From Lytechinus pictus (taxonomy: Eukaryota; Echinodermata; Echinoidea; Temnopleuroida; Toxopneustidae): 64,000 nucleotides of DNA. Location of the stretch: contig NC_087254.1 in the NCBI RefSeq assembly GCF_037042905.1, forward strand, positions 20,795,103-20,859,102, in the 5' to 3' direction. Shown piece by piece: positions 47,554-61,846 of this stretch (its first letter is position 1; every line of letters begins with the position of its first letter). The translations under genes were made by a program, and so were the position numbers. The notes beneath the pieces are model-generated. The model ran no database searches, had not been told where the DNA came from, and saw only the letters and a program-made list of their open reading frames with translations.

Positions 47554-48107
47554 CTTTGAGAACATTGGTTAGACCAACCAGTTTGAGGACTGTAATCCAC
47601 AGATACAGAAGTAAATTGATGTCGACATTCATACTCAGGGGGTGGCACCTCTATGCTCATAGCGGAAGATAAAGCAATAGTTGAGCCTCTTCTTCTACTT
47701 CTAGGTCGTGACCCCCGGTATTGACAGTACACATAACAGGTCGGTACACCTACCACCCACGGATAAATTATTCCAACCACTAACAGATATCCGCGATTAT
47801 GCAAATAATATCCGACAAAAATCATTGCCAGACCGGCTAGTACAATCAAACTGATAAATGATATCAAAAAGTATCCTTGGCGCTGGCGTTTGAAACAAGA
47901 TCGGCGAACCGTTCTCGGCTCACAATTTGTACGTTCCACTGTAGCCTCGGTTCGACCGCTGGCGAAGAAAATCGGATAGCAGGTTGCTGTCCGGCTAAAG
48001 TCGGATATTGATCCCCGGACTGTACTTGCGTCATCTGTCTCGGAGTGCGGGTTATACTCCTCGGTTAATTGAATACTCCTGGCAAGAGCTTCCGTATCCG
48101 AATCCAT
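47554..48107 (-). CDS. Two-helix membrane protein with PPxY motifs, gene C, exon 1
   Basis: On the minus strand ATG at 48107 opens MDSDTEALARSIQLTEEYNP. Residues 60-78 are Cys/Arg/Lys-rich (RTVRRSCFKRQRQ). Helix 1 spans about 79-101, a short loop HNRG follows, helix 2 spans about 107-127, then a basic RGSRPRSRRRGS segment. Thus the arginine-flanked hairpin of genes A and B is repeated. A first PPxY, PPEY at 156-159 (EVPPPEYE), is in this exon. The unspliced frame stops at 47534-47532. A strong donor, CAAAG|GTATGT, ends the exon at 47554 with two bases of a codon (184 codons plus 2 nt). Joined to 28701 the protein is 242 residues, with a second PPxY (PPAY) at 225-228. The intron would be 18.9 kb. 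A nearer unrecognised exon cannot be excluded. Confidence 0.82.
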
Positions 48108-48892
48108 CGTTCAGGTTAATTTTTAGTCGAGGTCAAGAACGATGAAGATTCCCAATCAAACTGGCTAATTGTAGTTCTACCCCGGTAACTCGGTAAATTA
48201 AAATATGAATCACCGACTTTGCTTACTTCGCATGTGCTAAATTTCGTCGAGGATAGGTGCTGGCCGGCATAAAGTGACATAGTATATTGCCAAATCATTG
48301 ATCTGCGTTATGATATTATTCACATAATAACGAGAGTTTACATTCAATATTTCTTCTTGATCGTGGCGATGTATTTCCAAACCTGTATATAATGGCGATA
48401 TCCTCGTCGGATGTTCATCTACATTCATCACAACTAAAGGGAGAATGAGTCGAAAACTTCCAGAAACAACCCTTATCAGTTTATTAGAAACTCTTTCCAA
48501 TGTAATTTACATCGTATCGGTAATCACGTATCCATATAAGTCAAAATTATCACAGAAATTCGTCGAAGTAAAACTAAGCTTAAAACTACATCCATGGAAT
48601 GAAGATCCTTATTCACTTTGACTCCAGAATAAACCGACGCAAAGGAGAAACAAGACTGAATAAATCTTATTATGAACTTTACGTCCAAAGCAGATACAAG
48701 TAGAGATCAACGTCGAACTTTAAGAGTCGTTTCAGCAAAGATCGATCGCTGAGGAAAGCTTGATAGTGAGTAGTGTCATTAAGCTCTTGAACAGAGAGTC
48801 ATTGTAAAAGTGAAGTACTACTTCCAACGTACAGTACCCGGAAAATCTACGACGTGCGTGCGCGCGAAATGAATTATCCCATCTATCCCCCT
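48108..48892 (-). promoter_or_regulatory. Upstream region of gene C
   Basis: No further coding exon is recognised on the minus strand. A small CpG-rich patch (acgtgcgtgcgcgcg, 48852-48866) lies about 750 bp before the ATG, next to a (GA)n tract. It is a candidate promoter area by composition only. Confidence 0.3.
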
Positions 48893-48903
48893 CTCTCTCC
48901 TTT

Positions 48904-48961
<58 letters not shown>
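48888..48961. repeat. (CT)n microsatellite
   Basis: CT dinucleotide run, interrupted at the left by tccttttctctccc. On the gene C strand it is (GA)n. Confidence 0.95.
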
Positions 48962-48965
<4 letters not shown>

Positions 48966-50478
48966 TTGATATTGCTCAATGCTCAAAAAATCATTTTAAA
49001 AATCGTGATAATTCGCCCCTTTGAAGGCCAACTCAACCGACCTCAAATACCATACAAGGTTGTGTTGCCCTTTTTTTTTCTTTTTGCAGGTTGCGAGGGA
49101 CTGCCCCCTTTCCTCGACCTACCCCATATTTTTTATTCATGTTTTGAAAATCTTATCATTTTTTAAATGGGCTTATTTGCTATCATATTTCTCCCCTGCA
49201 AAGAGCAAGGGTGAATCCCGAGTTCACCAGAAAATCAAAGTAAAATGAAATAGAACCATTTTAGAAAAATTGCAAGCATGGCAAGAGAGCGAGGAGAGCA
49301 GGCCAAAATTCGAAATCTTTTGATCTGAAGTAAACCTGTTTTATATCATGCTATTTAAAAAAGGTTTAATTGATTAGTCATTAAAACGAATCAGGTGAAA
49401 AAAAAATCCGCTTCTGAGAACATCATAAGATATTTTTGTCAAGGCACACCAATCTTCTGAAATGGTTCGAGTATTTGAAAGGTGTGGAAAACTATGCCGT
49501 AATTAACAGAGGTTGTGAAACCCGTAATGTTAATATCCATATCTTCTTTATTTTACCTTCCAAAAACTATAGTTACCTATTCATTTTTTAAACAGCATAA
49601 TTCATATTGGCCTACCTTCTATACATAAACGAAGTTCAACACACCGTAGGCATGTTTCCGTACAACAGACATCCCTTAATACAACTTTATGCATAAATAT
49701 TCGATTCATAATAGTGTCAGTAATTTTCAGTGAACCGTGACATGTTTTTTGATTGAACTGGGAACAGGAATGGAAATGACCTGAAAAGCTATATAGTGGT
49801 CATGCAGTAAGCTGGATATCACTCTGATCTATTTCAGTATGGCCAGATTAAAGTAGGTCGGTTGTTCAACACATTGATGAAATTAGCTGCAACAAAGGTT
49901 CGTCACCCCTCCCACCTACTAAATGTAATACTTATTATTTTCCATTTTCTTCACTTAGACTGGCCTAGGAGGACGCACTTTGTCAGGGGACTGGGTTTGC
50001 TTTTGTGGGTCAGCAAAAAGAGTACGAAAATAGAATTACTAATTATTGTCGAAGCAACGGGAAGTTTGGTAAGGATGTCGAAAAGTACAAGGGTACTTTA
50101 TGCAACCAAAATAGATTAATTACTCACGTGCGGTAATATACAAAGAGAGTAAATAAGTTTTAATAAAGGTACCCACTTTGATACCAGTTTGTTCTATTTT
50201 TATGATAATTCTCCCATGTCATTACGCTGTGAGAATGAGGTTGCTTTTTTAGATCATAGTTCTTTCTTTGAGTCCCAGTGAGAAAGAGGAGAGGTGGAGA
50301 ACATTATATGATCATGTCTATTTTATAAATTTTCATTGATTCCATAAGTGTTTTATCTGAATAATCAGTGTATCATGGCGTACCATACCATTCTGTCATT
50401 TTCCCCTAGTTACAACATCATCACGTCAAGATCTATCTTATATAGTATTATAAAATCGACTGCTTTTTAGCATCTCTA
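48962..50478. other. No gene seen
   Basis: Short frames only (for example 49862-50119), without motifs or splice-site support. Confidence 0.4.
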
Positions 50479-50635
50479 CACACTTAAAATGTTATGCAAC
50501 ATACTGTCAACACAACCAATACTGTTTAGTTTTCACCCAAGGCTAAAATTATTGGTTTAAAACTACCCAGAATTTGATAAATTGTTTAACCAATTGTTGT
50601 GCGGACAGTATGTTGCCCAACAATTTTAAGATTGT
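50479..50635. mobile_element. Palindromic MITE with ACTTAAAATGTT ends, copy 2
   Basis: It matches 39125-39331: acacttaaaatgttatgcaa at the left, cagtatgttgcccaacaatt at the right, and acccagaatttgataa centrally. It is shorter and more diverged. Confidence 0.75.
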
Positions 50636-50829
50636 AGAAGTAATATTCAGGTCCAGTCCGACTCGACTATAATTATACTGGTAATGCCAATGTGCGTGCA
50701 CTATTTCGCCTTCCTTTGTCAGAAAGCATCTATGAAATAAACCCTTAGCAGAGAAAGATCTACAAGAATCAAGAAGATGATAAACTGATAAATGATAATA
50801 ATGGTTTTCATTCGTAAACATGATAGCTC

Positions 50830-51420
<591 letters not shown>

Positions 51421-53784
51421 GCTGATCCTGTTCATTGAAATAAAAGAGTTTCACACAACACCATACCGCTTCTTGAATCTAAATTTAACGCTCACTATAA
51501 TAAAGACTCTTAATGTGACTGTTCACATGTCTTAGGTAGAAAAATTAGAAAAATTATCATATTGTATGGTCATCGAAAACAAAATAAATTTTCTGTAAAT
51601 GGAAGTTTATATGCACAACCCAATGCCAGACTGGTGGCACCTTTCCACAAGGTTTCACTTGCACCTTTATAGGAGCAACCGGGTGCAACTTTGCACAAAC
51701 CATATCAAAAAGTGTTCCCACTGTTGCTTTGCTAAACGTGCTAATAAATGTTTTTTATTAGCTGCTTAGAGTATATGATTAGGATATTTTCTATGACAAC
51801 CCGACATTGACGATTTTTTTTATAATTGAGTTAAAATGATCAGAGTTTCTAAGGCGGTCGACTGAATTATGAGCGCACCATGCAGTCACAAGACATGATC
51901 ATACCCTTTATGAACTTTAATAATTTTCTAATTTGAAAGTCGTGTCTGGGATAGGATTACCCCCCACGTACAATCAAAATACATTAAAGACTGAGCAATC
52001 CATGTTCCATCTCGGTTAGACTACTTCGAAACGTACATCCGTTTAACTCCAGGAATTATCGCTACAGGAAGAGGGAAAGAATGATCCCAAGACGACATGA
52101 AGGGGTACTTCCTTATGAAGAGAGGGGTAGAGTGTATTACCCCTTTCAAGATATATGTATCGCATCTGGAATACTCCTTATAATACAAACACACTTAAGT
52201 TGGAATTCTAAAATGTATTATACATTTAACAAGAGTCGAGTTTGATATACAAAATCAATTCATCATCATTATCATTGTCATCATACAAAATTGAGGGGGT
52301 GCAGGGATCAGAGTCCCCTTGTTTTGTTTTGTTTTATTTAGGGTTGTTGTTGTTGTTGCTGTTGTTGTTCTTCTTCTTCTTGCGTGTAGGAAATTGTTGA
52401 CCCTCCTGATGAGGTTTTCCAAGTACGCCACTGTTCTGGATCTCAAGGTAAAACAGAGGGGCAATCCAGGTGGCCATCATGCTGTATAAATTAACATTTG
52501 TATTCTTTGCCTGTTTAATTAACGAACATAAATACAATACATCCTTCTGTCTGGTTCTTTGAATAACCGTTTAAGGTTCGACTTGTGCGGCAAGAACGGA
52601 TCGGTATTTATGTTCTAAGTGTGTACATGATTGGCTGTTATGACGTTCGGATGAACTTGAAGGAGGTAACCCGTTTTCACCTGCTGGCATGGAGTAGCGA
52701 TTCACAGTCATACACACCATGAATCACAGATCACATGGTCATTGAGAGAGCTAATATCTCTGTCCTATGCATGGGGAAAAGGAAATGAGCAAGAAATGAG
52801 GTAGTGGGGCACCCCTCCTCCCCTCCCCTCCATCCTCCCCAACTATCGAAACTCAAGATTGTGACATTAATGTTATTATATAGAATGTAGTCTCGGATGA
52901 GAAGGTGCGAGCCACATTCGAAGATATTACAAATGACATAGAGAGGGCGCCCAACGCGAATTCACCGTAAATGTTGATAAAATTTGACATTTGAAGCTCG
53001 AGATTTGAAGTTACTTATGCTTTGGCCCATTTCTCGACAGTGGGCTAACTTTAGCCAATGGGTCACGTAGCCTACCCTTTCTGAAATGTTCGGTCGGCTA
53101 AATTAGCCCACATGGGATTGTTGGTCCATGGGGCAATTATTCCTGCATAAACATGATAAAGTTAGCCAACCTTCGAATCTTCGAATCAAAGTGACCGAAA
53201 GACCGTTTGGTTATGAGGCAGTTATTTCTTTATTTATACCAATGTTTATATTTCAAATCATATTCATCCTTTATACGTGTGACCATTCGTATGATTGCAA
53301 CTTCATCATGAAAATGTAACGATCTTTTAGAAACCGTTGAACGATCATTGAGGAGACTTGGTGAAGGAATATCAACGACGAAATAAGCCATCGTTTTTTT
53401 TTCTCCATTATTTGCCAGAGGATAACCAGACATTGCAGCACATAGTATATGTATCCCAAATCATCTTGTTTTATTTGTGTCGAGGAAAGATGCATTAAGT
53501 TTTATTTTAACAAAAGTAAACATGTCTTCTAATCTTAGAAGTACAATTTTCTTATAATTTCCATTTCATTTCATTTCAATTAATTTTGTTTATTTCCATT
53601 TCTAACATTTACAATATGTTTTGTTCCATACATCTAGATGTATGCACGGAACAAAATGCACAACAACAGCTCCTCAAACTTTAAAATAAAATTGCCAAAG
53701 AACTTGGGTGTTGCAAACAAAACGATCTCATATACACACAGAGAGGCGCCTATATTGCGAATAAAAAAAACAATATAGAAATAG
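51421..53784. other. No gene seen; a LINE-tail-like tract at 53555-53620
   Basis: The tract tttcatttcatttcaatta (53564-53582) followed by ttttgtttatttcc looks like the inverted 3' tail of a LINE. A hairpin, tttgttccatacatctagat with its inverse, lies at 53619-53657. Remaining frames are short. Confidence 0.35.
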
Positions 53785-54568
53785 GTATTTCAGAATCATG
53801 GCCTCATCGTTCCAAACCACTGCCCCCTCTCTCTTTCTTTGTCTAAAATGGGGGGGGGGGGTAGGAACATTGTGAAAATAAATAAGAGAAGGTGTGGAGT
53901 TGGAATCCTTGAGGTCATCATGGACTTAAAACAAACTATTCAATATTATTCAGGTGAACGGTCTCATAAAAAAGAAGTAATCTAGCAAAAAGACAATCAG
54001 AGGCCAAGGTGAAACGCAATGAAAGAATCAGCATAAGCACAATAAAGGTAGGTTAACAGGAAAAGAGAGAAAGACACAGGCTATATAGGCAGTGATAGAG
54101 GGGGGGGGTGAGTAAGAAAAAGGAGAGAAGAGGGAGAGCAACGGATATTCGAAACATGAAAAAAAAAGAGAAATATTTCAAAGTTAACCACTGGCCTTAG
54201 AACCTCGCGTTTTTTTAAGTTTCCTTTTTCGTCTTTTCTTCATATGAAATTATCTTGCTCTCTCTAACCCCCCCCCCCACCCTCGTTCCCTCTTTCTGTC
54301 TATTTCTCTATTGTTGATATAATAAACGTCGTCTCACTTTCTTGGCGCCAAAATGTGGTCCCGTTTTTCTACATTACCCTCCCCAAAAGGAATCCTATCA
54401 TAATCTATGCATGACTGATGATAGATGACCCTAGCTACTCAAGCCTAATTCTGAACAAAAAAAGCACAATCATATTAATGGTAACAACATTATTTTCTCG
54501 ATCTGTTAATTAGCTGAATATGGGTCACAATAATGATAATGATAATAATACCTGCTGTTCACCGACAA

Positions 54569-54980
54569 TTTAAAGGACAAGTCCACCCCAACAAAAAGAT
54601 TATTTGAATAAAAAGAGAAAAATCCAACAAACATAACACTGAAAATTTCATCAAAATCGGATGTAGAATAAAAAAGCTATGATATTTCAATGTTTCGCTT
54701 AATTTTACAAAACAGTTATATGCACATCCTGGTCCGTATGCAAATGAGACTGATGACATCATCCACTCACTATTGAGAGTGAGGGACATCATCAACTGTC
54801 TCATTTGCATGTCACTGAGTTGTGCATATCACTGTTTTTTTTTAAATAAGCGAAACTTTAAAATGTCATAACTTTCTTATTTTACATCCGATTTTGATGA
54901 AATTTTCAGCGTTCTGCTAGTTTGATTTTTCTCTATTTATTCAAATCAACCTTTTCCTGTGGTAAAATTGACCTTTAAGG
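54569..54980. mobile_element. Inverted-repeat element family 2, copy 3
   Basis: The ends are tttaaaggacaagtccaccc and a decayed ttgacctttaagg. The arms pair through aaaatcggatgtagaataaa/ttattttacatccgatttt and gcaaatgagac/gtctcatttgc. It is absent from duplication unit 2. Confidence 0.8.
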
Positions 54981-55402
54981 GGCAAGCCCGGTCAGCTCAG
55001 AACTCGCAGGAGCTCTAGCATATAAGGGCACCAGCCCCCATAGGAAGCCAGTCAGACCAGTGAGTGATGACAAAACAAGATTTAGAGTGTACTTTACTTG
55101 TATACACAACTAATAACATGAAAATCAAAGTTGGAGATTACTAGATAAAAGAAGGACAAAGGGAAATTGTGATCTTTTATTTCTTTATTCATTTAATTGT
55201 GTTATGATATTGATGCAAATAGGAGAACTCATTTTATACAATATTATAACCAAGTTCTTCGCGATACTTGTCGAGAACATCCATATATTTATGAAGAGAA
55301 GAAACTCTTAAATGAAGCTTGTTATTGGTTGGTGCTTGCAGAGTGGTGAGATTGGGGCATTTCGGAAAGCTCATTCTGAGAACCCAAAATCGACAGCATC
55401 CC

Positions 55403-55423
55403 TTAGCTCTTCTGCTCCGCTGC
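55403..55423 (-). CDS. Gene D1, short last coding exon
   Basis: The acceptor is tattcattttacag, ending at 55424 on the minus strand. In phase 0 the exon reads AAEQKS and TAA. A minus-strand AATAAA at 55189-55184 lies about 215 nt downstream, so this is a plausible terminal exon. The 566-bp intron separates it from 55990. Confidence 0.6.
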   Translation of the reverse strand, partial: AAEQKS

Positions 55424-55989
55424 CTGTAAAATGAATAAAGGAGATAGAGTGGGACCGTGAGTGTTTGATCGCGATTCAGAATCCAAGGGGGCTATGTTTC
55501 ACTTTTTTCTCGGTACTTTTCAAAACATTTCTTTTGTGTGTTAGCTTGCTAGATTAGATTTTTTTTGTAAGAACGATTTTTTAAAAATTTGAATTCCCTT
55601 TTTGATCAAGCAGCGAATATCTATTCCCACTACCCCCCCCCCTCCCATTGTCAACGGTTAAATGCAATTTCACCATAATCATGCAGTGCCATATATTTTT
55701 TCACTTTACAAGTTAACTTTTAAAGTGGAAGAAGCTCCAATCTTTTAAATCCATTATCTATCGCCCAAGTATCTAGGCCTATACATCTATATACTTAACC
55801 TAAAGTTCTTCCCTGCTCGCATGATTATCTAACTACGGATCTACCATCATTTAAAAAAAATCTATTTCATAATCTATCCCCCTATCCGGCCACCAGTCCA
55901 CCTATCCAAATCGGTGGGGGATTTTTTCATGATTCTTCTTTATTCATTATGAAACTCTAATTCTTTTATAAAACAATATTTCAGCTTAC

Positions 55990-56214
55990 CCGGATGTCGG
56001 AGTCCATGCGGCGGGATCCGATAGAGGACTCTTTCTTCCAACCGCCACTGCTTCCGGTGCTGGCTGTGGTAAGAACGATGGCCAGGATCAGGTACATGAC
56101 CACTATGTGGTACATCTCGAGGTCGAAGTGTCGTTCCAGGCACGACGAGATCTGGCCCAACGACGACGACACGACGTCAATGCCGTGCAACAGACACAGG
56201 TACGTCCCACACAT
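55990..56214 (-). CDS. Membrane-protein exon in duplication unit 1 (gene D1)
   Basis: The minus-strand frame from ATG 56214 encodes 75 residues to a donor, CCGG|GTAAGC, at 55990/55989 (phase 0). It has a hydrophobic stretch MCGTYLCLLHGIDVV with polar SSSLGQISS. A clear membrane helix YHIVVMYLILAIVLTT then leads to a Gly/Ser and basic tail, WKKESSIGSRRMDSDIR. The ATG may not be the true start: the frame is open upstream for 17 codons (to a TAG at 56268-56266), so this could be an internal exon. I do not recognise the family. The same exon at 61847-62071 differs by three bases, all synonymous, which supports real coding. Confidence 0.65.
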
Positions 56215-57133
56215 CGTGATCGACCGTTCGAAATCGAGATTCGTAACAAAATAAAACGTTTTTAACTAAGCTTGGATGTTTTTAACCAGGATTGGATGTG
56301 TGGTGTGTTGAACAGTGGAGTGATTTCTGTGGGAAAGTTCAATGATGTTGAATGAAACAGCATGCTCTGTTTGTGTGACTTGATTTGGTTATTTCATTTA
56401 ATAGGACCGTCAAGGACTCGCAGTATTCAGCGTTGTCACATTTGAAAGGACACGAATAGTGGAAGTGACCAAGCGCGAAAATGGGGCCCCTGGTAAAAGA
56501 CAAAGGAGTTTGAAAGATTTTTTATAAGAACTGGAGGGCAAGCTTCTAGGTGAAGGACGACAAAAGAAACTAGTCGAATAAGGACAGGTGAAGCGAAAGA
56601 GGGCGCAGTTTCAGAAAAAACAAAAACTCCTTTAAAGTTTATATACGTCATTAGTTATAGTGCCTCGGGTTTTTTCCATCTCCGCTTTTCACATTAACCT
56701 GTCATGTTCTCTCTCGTTAATTTCAATCTTTAATACAATAGTTCTCTTGCTTTATATATGCTGCTATTTTCGTTTGTGCTTTAAAATATATTTGTGAACA
56801 TACTCTGTTCTTGTTTATGTTCTCTGTATATTTTAGTGACTTTAGTAGGACCAGATTGTGTAAAATAATTAGAGACACCATATAATCCAGCTTATATCTT
56901 ACATTTTGAAGTTTCAATTATCCAAAGATTAACAGGCCGAAAATGGAGTAAGCCCTTATTGTTTATTTTCAAAATAATAACCAGATTGATTTAATTTATG
57001 AAATCTTGGCTCCGTAAGTGATTAAAGAAACTTTTCTTTCGACAAGTAAAACTGAGGGTACCAATCATCGATAAAGATAAAATGATGAAATGTTTCTTTT
57101 TTTATAATAATTTTAAATGACTATTGATTGAAA

Positions 57134-59479
57134 TGGTTTCCAACTGTGGACCAAGAGGAAAAGTTTAGTTTTTAAAGATATCAGTAAAGTTATGTCATTA
57201 ATTGTTGTAGTAGCATTATATAGACGTATCAGTAGAATATCAGTAGTATTAGCAGAAGCTACAGTTTCTTGTAAAATTTCCATTTTCGTCTCCCTTTGAA
57301 ATTTTATTATCAAAATAATTCAAAATTGTGAACGATACTTACCAATCAATCAATAAGTCAATGAAAGTATGAATAAGAACAAAACGAACACAGAAAGAAA
57401 ATACCGAATATGGATATAATTATTATTTATTTCTAAAATAGAAGGAAGATTCTCTTCCGTTCTGTACGGTGAATACGATCTAAGTTCATAGAATTAATGT
57501 TATCTACTTATCTTATTTTTATTGTCATAGCGATAAAAATGTGCTGCATAAATGTGGAAAATATGAAACAAAAAGTAAACTATACCAAACTCTGCAGTAT
57601 TCTGGTATATCTTGAATTATTTCATCAGAAAGTATATGTGAATCAAGACTACTGTACAGTAGTCTTGTATCTTTTGTATGGAGGTAGGCCCCTATGTATG
57701 AATGGACAGTAGCCTTTTGTATGGACTATACAGTGCGTCCCACAAAAAACGAAACCGAGATTTAGCGATGATTTATCATAACTTAATCATGAACAAAATA
57801 GACAAATGACCTAAAAATGTAATGCTTAGAATCTCCTCTTTCATCTGAACTTATTTAGATTATTCCTCATTCACGCATGAATGAGCAAAAAGAATTTGAA
57901 GAAAGGATACCAAAAAATCATTTGGCGGGGGTATCTGAATTTCAAGAAGAAAATCACATGCCTAAAAAGTTCACTATCTGCTCATTTATTTGATACCTTA
58001 ATCACAGAAAACGGTCAAGAAGTAAAAAAGTTCTGTTCCCTCGAAACAATGCTTGTATTTTCACAGTTTCATTAAATAAACGTGTTTTCACCAGTTTCCC
58101 ACAGAATCTATCGCACGGTCAACAAAAGACTTATAGTCTAGATGATCGGTGCAAAAAATAGCAAGAATTGTTCAGATTATGGTAAAAGCATGAAATTTGG
58201 CTGACAGGTAGAGAAAATAGTGCTGAACATTTTTAGCAAGGGGTGCCAACCTGACCTATTTCTCGTATGGCAACAGTTGTTAGGTACCATATTTATCTTG
58301 GTAACCACCATTTCGGGGTGTTATTTACATTTCAAAAACTATATTTTGACTTCTAAGCTCCCATTTTACAATCACATATCAAGAAACATTCCGACCATGT
58401 ATAGCAACGCAACAGTTGCTTAGCAACATATTTTCCATAGCAACTATAGATAATATTACTTAATACAACATCTGGACATAATGTTTGAATGAAAGTTGTT
58501 AGAAAATTGGTCAAAGTATGACTCTGGAGTGAAAAAATATACCAGATCCCTAAAAAGTTCAGGGGCAGTCCAAATAATTATAATGCCTGCATAGTAGGCC
58601 TAATCTTATCTAGGTAACAAACCTAATTTCGATATACATATTAATTTTATTATTTTTGCATACTTTTTACTCACACATGACAAAGCTAACACACAGACAA
58701 AAATCATCATTTGGTCATTGAATGTGCATATAGGATCTCTCTTGTTATGAAACTGGAACAGGGAATTGTAGTGGATGTAGCATGCAAGGAACACTGGGAA
58801 AGACACCGAACCTTGAGGGAAAAGGGAAGCTGAAATTTTATTGATATTAACTAATTGCTCCCAATTGAATGACAAACCTTCTTGGGAAGTTATGGCGAGT
58901 AATGCACACGCACTTGTCAGTAAAATTTTGATATCATATTGACTGACTTGAATATGTACATGATGTATGTACAGTAGACCTGAAACAGCCTCAAGAATCA
59001 TTTCCTGTATATGCACTGTATAGCATGTGCAGTAGACCTGAAACAGCTCAAGCATCATTGTATGAATGTTGCTCCTTTTTTATTTGATTATAATGCTGGA
59101 CAGTTGAGTCATTTATTTTTGCAATAGTTTCTATCTAGATAATGAAGAAAAAATGTTTACATAATATACAACTGTGCAGTTTCCAGTAGTTTGGGACTTT
59201 GGGTATAATTCTAGCGAATGAATAGAACGTACATTTTATGTGTCGCACATGCCTTCACAGAGTTGGGCATATCTAGTCCAAAATTTAGGTTAAGACTTTC
59301 TGGATTGATTATAAGTAGGGGAAAGCAAAACCACTGTAAAGCATGCATTATGCTCGACAAAGAATATTAGATGCAACACGGGAATACATCAAGAGAGTTA
59401 CAGCCATCATCATCTTCGGTGTAACAATGAATTGTTCGTCAATCAGAGTGTAAGAGACTTTTCTCCTCATAAGGACATT
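57134..59479. other. Between duplication units; mariner-like end at 57729
   Basis: 57729-57760 matches the split terminus at 31559-31815. A 63-bp direct repeat (agtagacctgaaacagc) lies at 58976-59045. A minus-strand frame at 58606-59058 is discussed under rejected items. Confidence 0.4.
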
Positions 59480-59890
59480 ATATAATCAACTTCTGCGAGA
59501 GCTTTCAAGTCATGATAGATCCCGGAGCAGCAGATTCCAGGCCAACAAGCCTGGAAACAGAACTGATGGTCGGTCCAAATCAACTCTTAGAAGATCTTTC
59601 ACGTGATGATAAATCCTGGAGCTGAAGGATTGATCCAGGTCAAAACACCTAGGTGAAACAGAACGGACAGGTCCAAATCACTTTCTGCAGGATCGAGTCA
59701 TGATAGATCAATTTTATAGCTGCAGGATCCGGCCAACATGCCTAGAAACGGAACTGACCGGTCAAAATCAACTCTAGCAGGATCATTCACGTCATGATAG
59801 ATCACAGGGCTGCGGAATTGATCCAAGTCAAAACATCTGGAGACGGAATCAACTCCTGCACATGACAATATAGGTCCGGAAACGGTATGG
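59480..59890. repeat. Degenerate tandem repeat, unit about 100-118 bp, four copies
   Basis: Each unit has a tcatgatagatc-like start, a gagctgcagga/ttgatcc part, a caaaacacctagg/ccaacatgcctagaaacgga part, and ggtccaaatcaactc with gcaggatc. Copies begin near 59510, 59600, 59698 and 59790. Strongly diverged. Confidence 0.7.
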
Positions 59891-60241
59891 AAAGCTTAAA
59901 TGATCTTCATTGCAGGCTTCAAAAGGGAGGGGATAAACCAAGGCAGAGTGTGTTGGCTTTCAAGAGAACGACTACTGTTAGTTAGAGATAAAGTGGTATC
60001 CAAGCACTCATTTGAAAATTACTTTCTGGCAGGATTTAGGTGTTTGAAATAATTTCTAACTTACATGTAGTTGACTCAATCGATTCTTGGCGGTCATATT
60101 TTCATCTCTCCAAGATCAGAGATATTCAACATGTAAGCACCCATGACCTCCTGGTGAGCTCTTGTAACTGTTCTTCTAACAGTTCTTCTCTTGTTAAATG
60201 TATTTCAGAATCATGACCTCATCGTTCAAAATCACTGCCCT

Positions 60242-60279
<38 letters not shown>

Positions 60280-61264
60280 CCTCTGTCTCAAATGTGGGGG
60301 GGGGGGTAGGAACATTCTGAAAATAAATATGAGAAGGTGTGGAGTTGGAATGCTTGAGGTCATCATGGACTTAAAAAAAACTATTCAATATTATTCAGGT
60401 GAACGGTTTCATCCAAAAGAAGTAATCTAGCAAAAAGACAATCAGAGGCCAAGGTGAAACGCAATGAAAGAATCCGCATAAGCACAATAAAGGTAGGTTA
60501 ACAGGGAAAGAGAGAAAGACACAGGCTAGATAGGCAGTGAGAGGGGGGGGGGGTGAGTAAGAAAAAGGAGAGAAGGGGGAGAGCAAGGGGTATTCGAAAA
60601 ATGAAAAAAAATGAAATATTTCAAAGTTAACCACTAGCCTTAGAACCTCGCGTTTTTTGAAGTTTCCTTTTTCGTCTTTTCTTCTTATGAAATTATCTTG
60701 CTCTCTCTAACCCCCCACCCTCGCTCCCTCTTTCTGTCTATTTCTCTATTGTTGATATAATAAACGTCGCCTCACTTTCTCGGCGCCAAAATGTGGTCCC
60801 GTTTTTCTAAATTACCCTCCCCAAAAGGAATCATATCATAATCTATGCATGACTAATGATAGATGACCCTAGCTACTCAAGCCTAATTCTGAACAAAAAA
60901 GCACAATCATATAAATGGTAACAACATTATTTTCTCGATCTGTTAATTAGCTGAATATGGGTCACAATGACATGAAAATAAAAACTGGAAGTTGCTAGGA
61001 AAAATGAGGACAAAGGGACATCGTGGTATTTTATTTCATGATTCATTATTTTAGTTGTGATATTGATGCCATTTGGAGAACTCATTTTATACAATATTAT
61101 AATCAAGTTCTTCGCGATACTAGTCGAGAACATCCATATATTTATGAAGAGAAGAAACTCTGAAATGAAGCTTGTTATCATGGTTATCGGTTGGTGCTTG
61201 CAGAGTGGTGACATTGGGGCCTTTCGGAAAGCCCATTCTGAGGACCCAAAATCGACAGCATCCC

Positions 61265-61285
61265 TCAGCTCTTCTGCTCCACTGC
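61265..61285 (-). CDS. Gene D2, short last coding exon
   Basis: The acceptor tattcattgtacag keeps its AG. In phase 0 the exon reads AVEQKS and TGA, one amino-acid difference and a different stop codon from D1. A minus-strand AATAAA lies in the decayed tail region near 61030. Confidence 0.57.
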   Translation of the reverse strand, partial: AVEQKS

Positions 61286-61846
61286 CTGTACAATGAATAA
61301 AGGAGTTAAAGTGGGACCGTGAGTGTTTGATCGCGATTCAGAATCCAAGGGGGCTATGTTTCACTTTAATCTCGGTACTTTTCAAAACATTTCTTTTGTG
61401 TGTTAGCTTGCTAGATTATATATTTTTTTTAGAACGATTTTTTAAAATTTGAATTCCCTTTTTGATCAAGCAGCGAATATCTATTCCCACTACCCCCCTC
61501 CCATTGTCAACGGCTAAATGCAATTTCACCATAATCATGCAGTGCCATATATTTTTTCACTTTACAAGTTAACTTTTAAAGTGGAAGAAGCTCCAATCTT
61601 TTATATCCATTATCTATCGCCCAAGTATCTCGGCCTATACATCTATATACTTAACCTAAAGTTCTTCCCTGCTCGCATGACTATCTAACTACAGATCTAC
61701 CATCCATTTTTAAAAATCTATTTCATAATCTATCCCCCTATCCGGCCACCAGTCCACCTATCCAAATCGGTGGGGGATTTTTTTCATGATTCTTCTTTAT
61801 TCATTATGAAACTCTAATTCTTTTATAAAACAATATTTCAGCTTAC

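Larger units (their letters stand above)
53785..57133. repeat. Segmental duplication, unit 1
   Basis: It is collinear with 60200-62999 in the same orientation, from gtatttcagaatcatg to aaatgactattgattg. It carries an extra insertion of about 550-590 bp at roughly 54531-55118, which includes the inverted-repeat element at 54569-54980. Outside that, differences are scattered substitutions and small indels. Confidence 0.93.

Noticed and set aside
55940-56254. Alternative frames over the D1 exon (and 61797-62111 over D2), including an 86-residue plus-strand frame
   Set aside because: They are also identical between copies, but only because the DNA is nearly identical. The three differences are silent in the chosen frame, and the splice sites fit only that frame.
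58606-59058. 150-residue hydrophobic minus-strand frame, possible upstream exon of gene D1
   Set aside because: There is a GTGAGTA donor-like site near its end and it is on the right strand. However, its 5' part covers a 63-bp direct repeat, no convincing acceptor is seen and no motif is recognised. RNA evidence would be needed.
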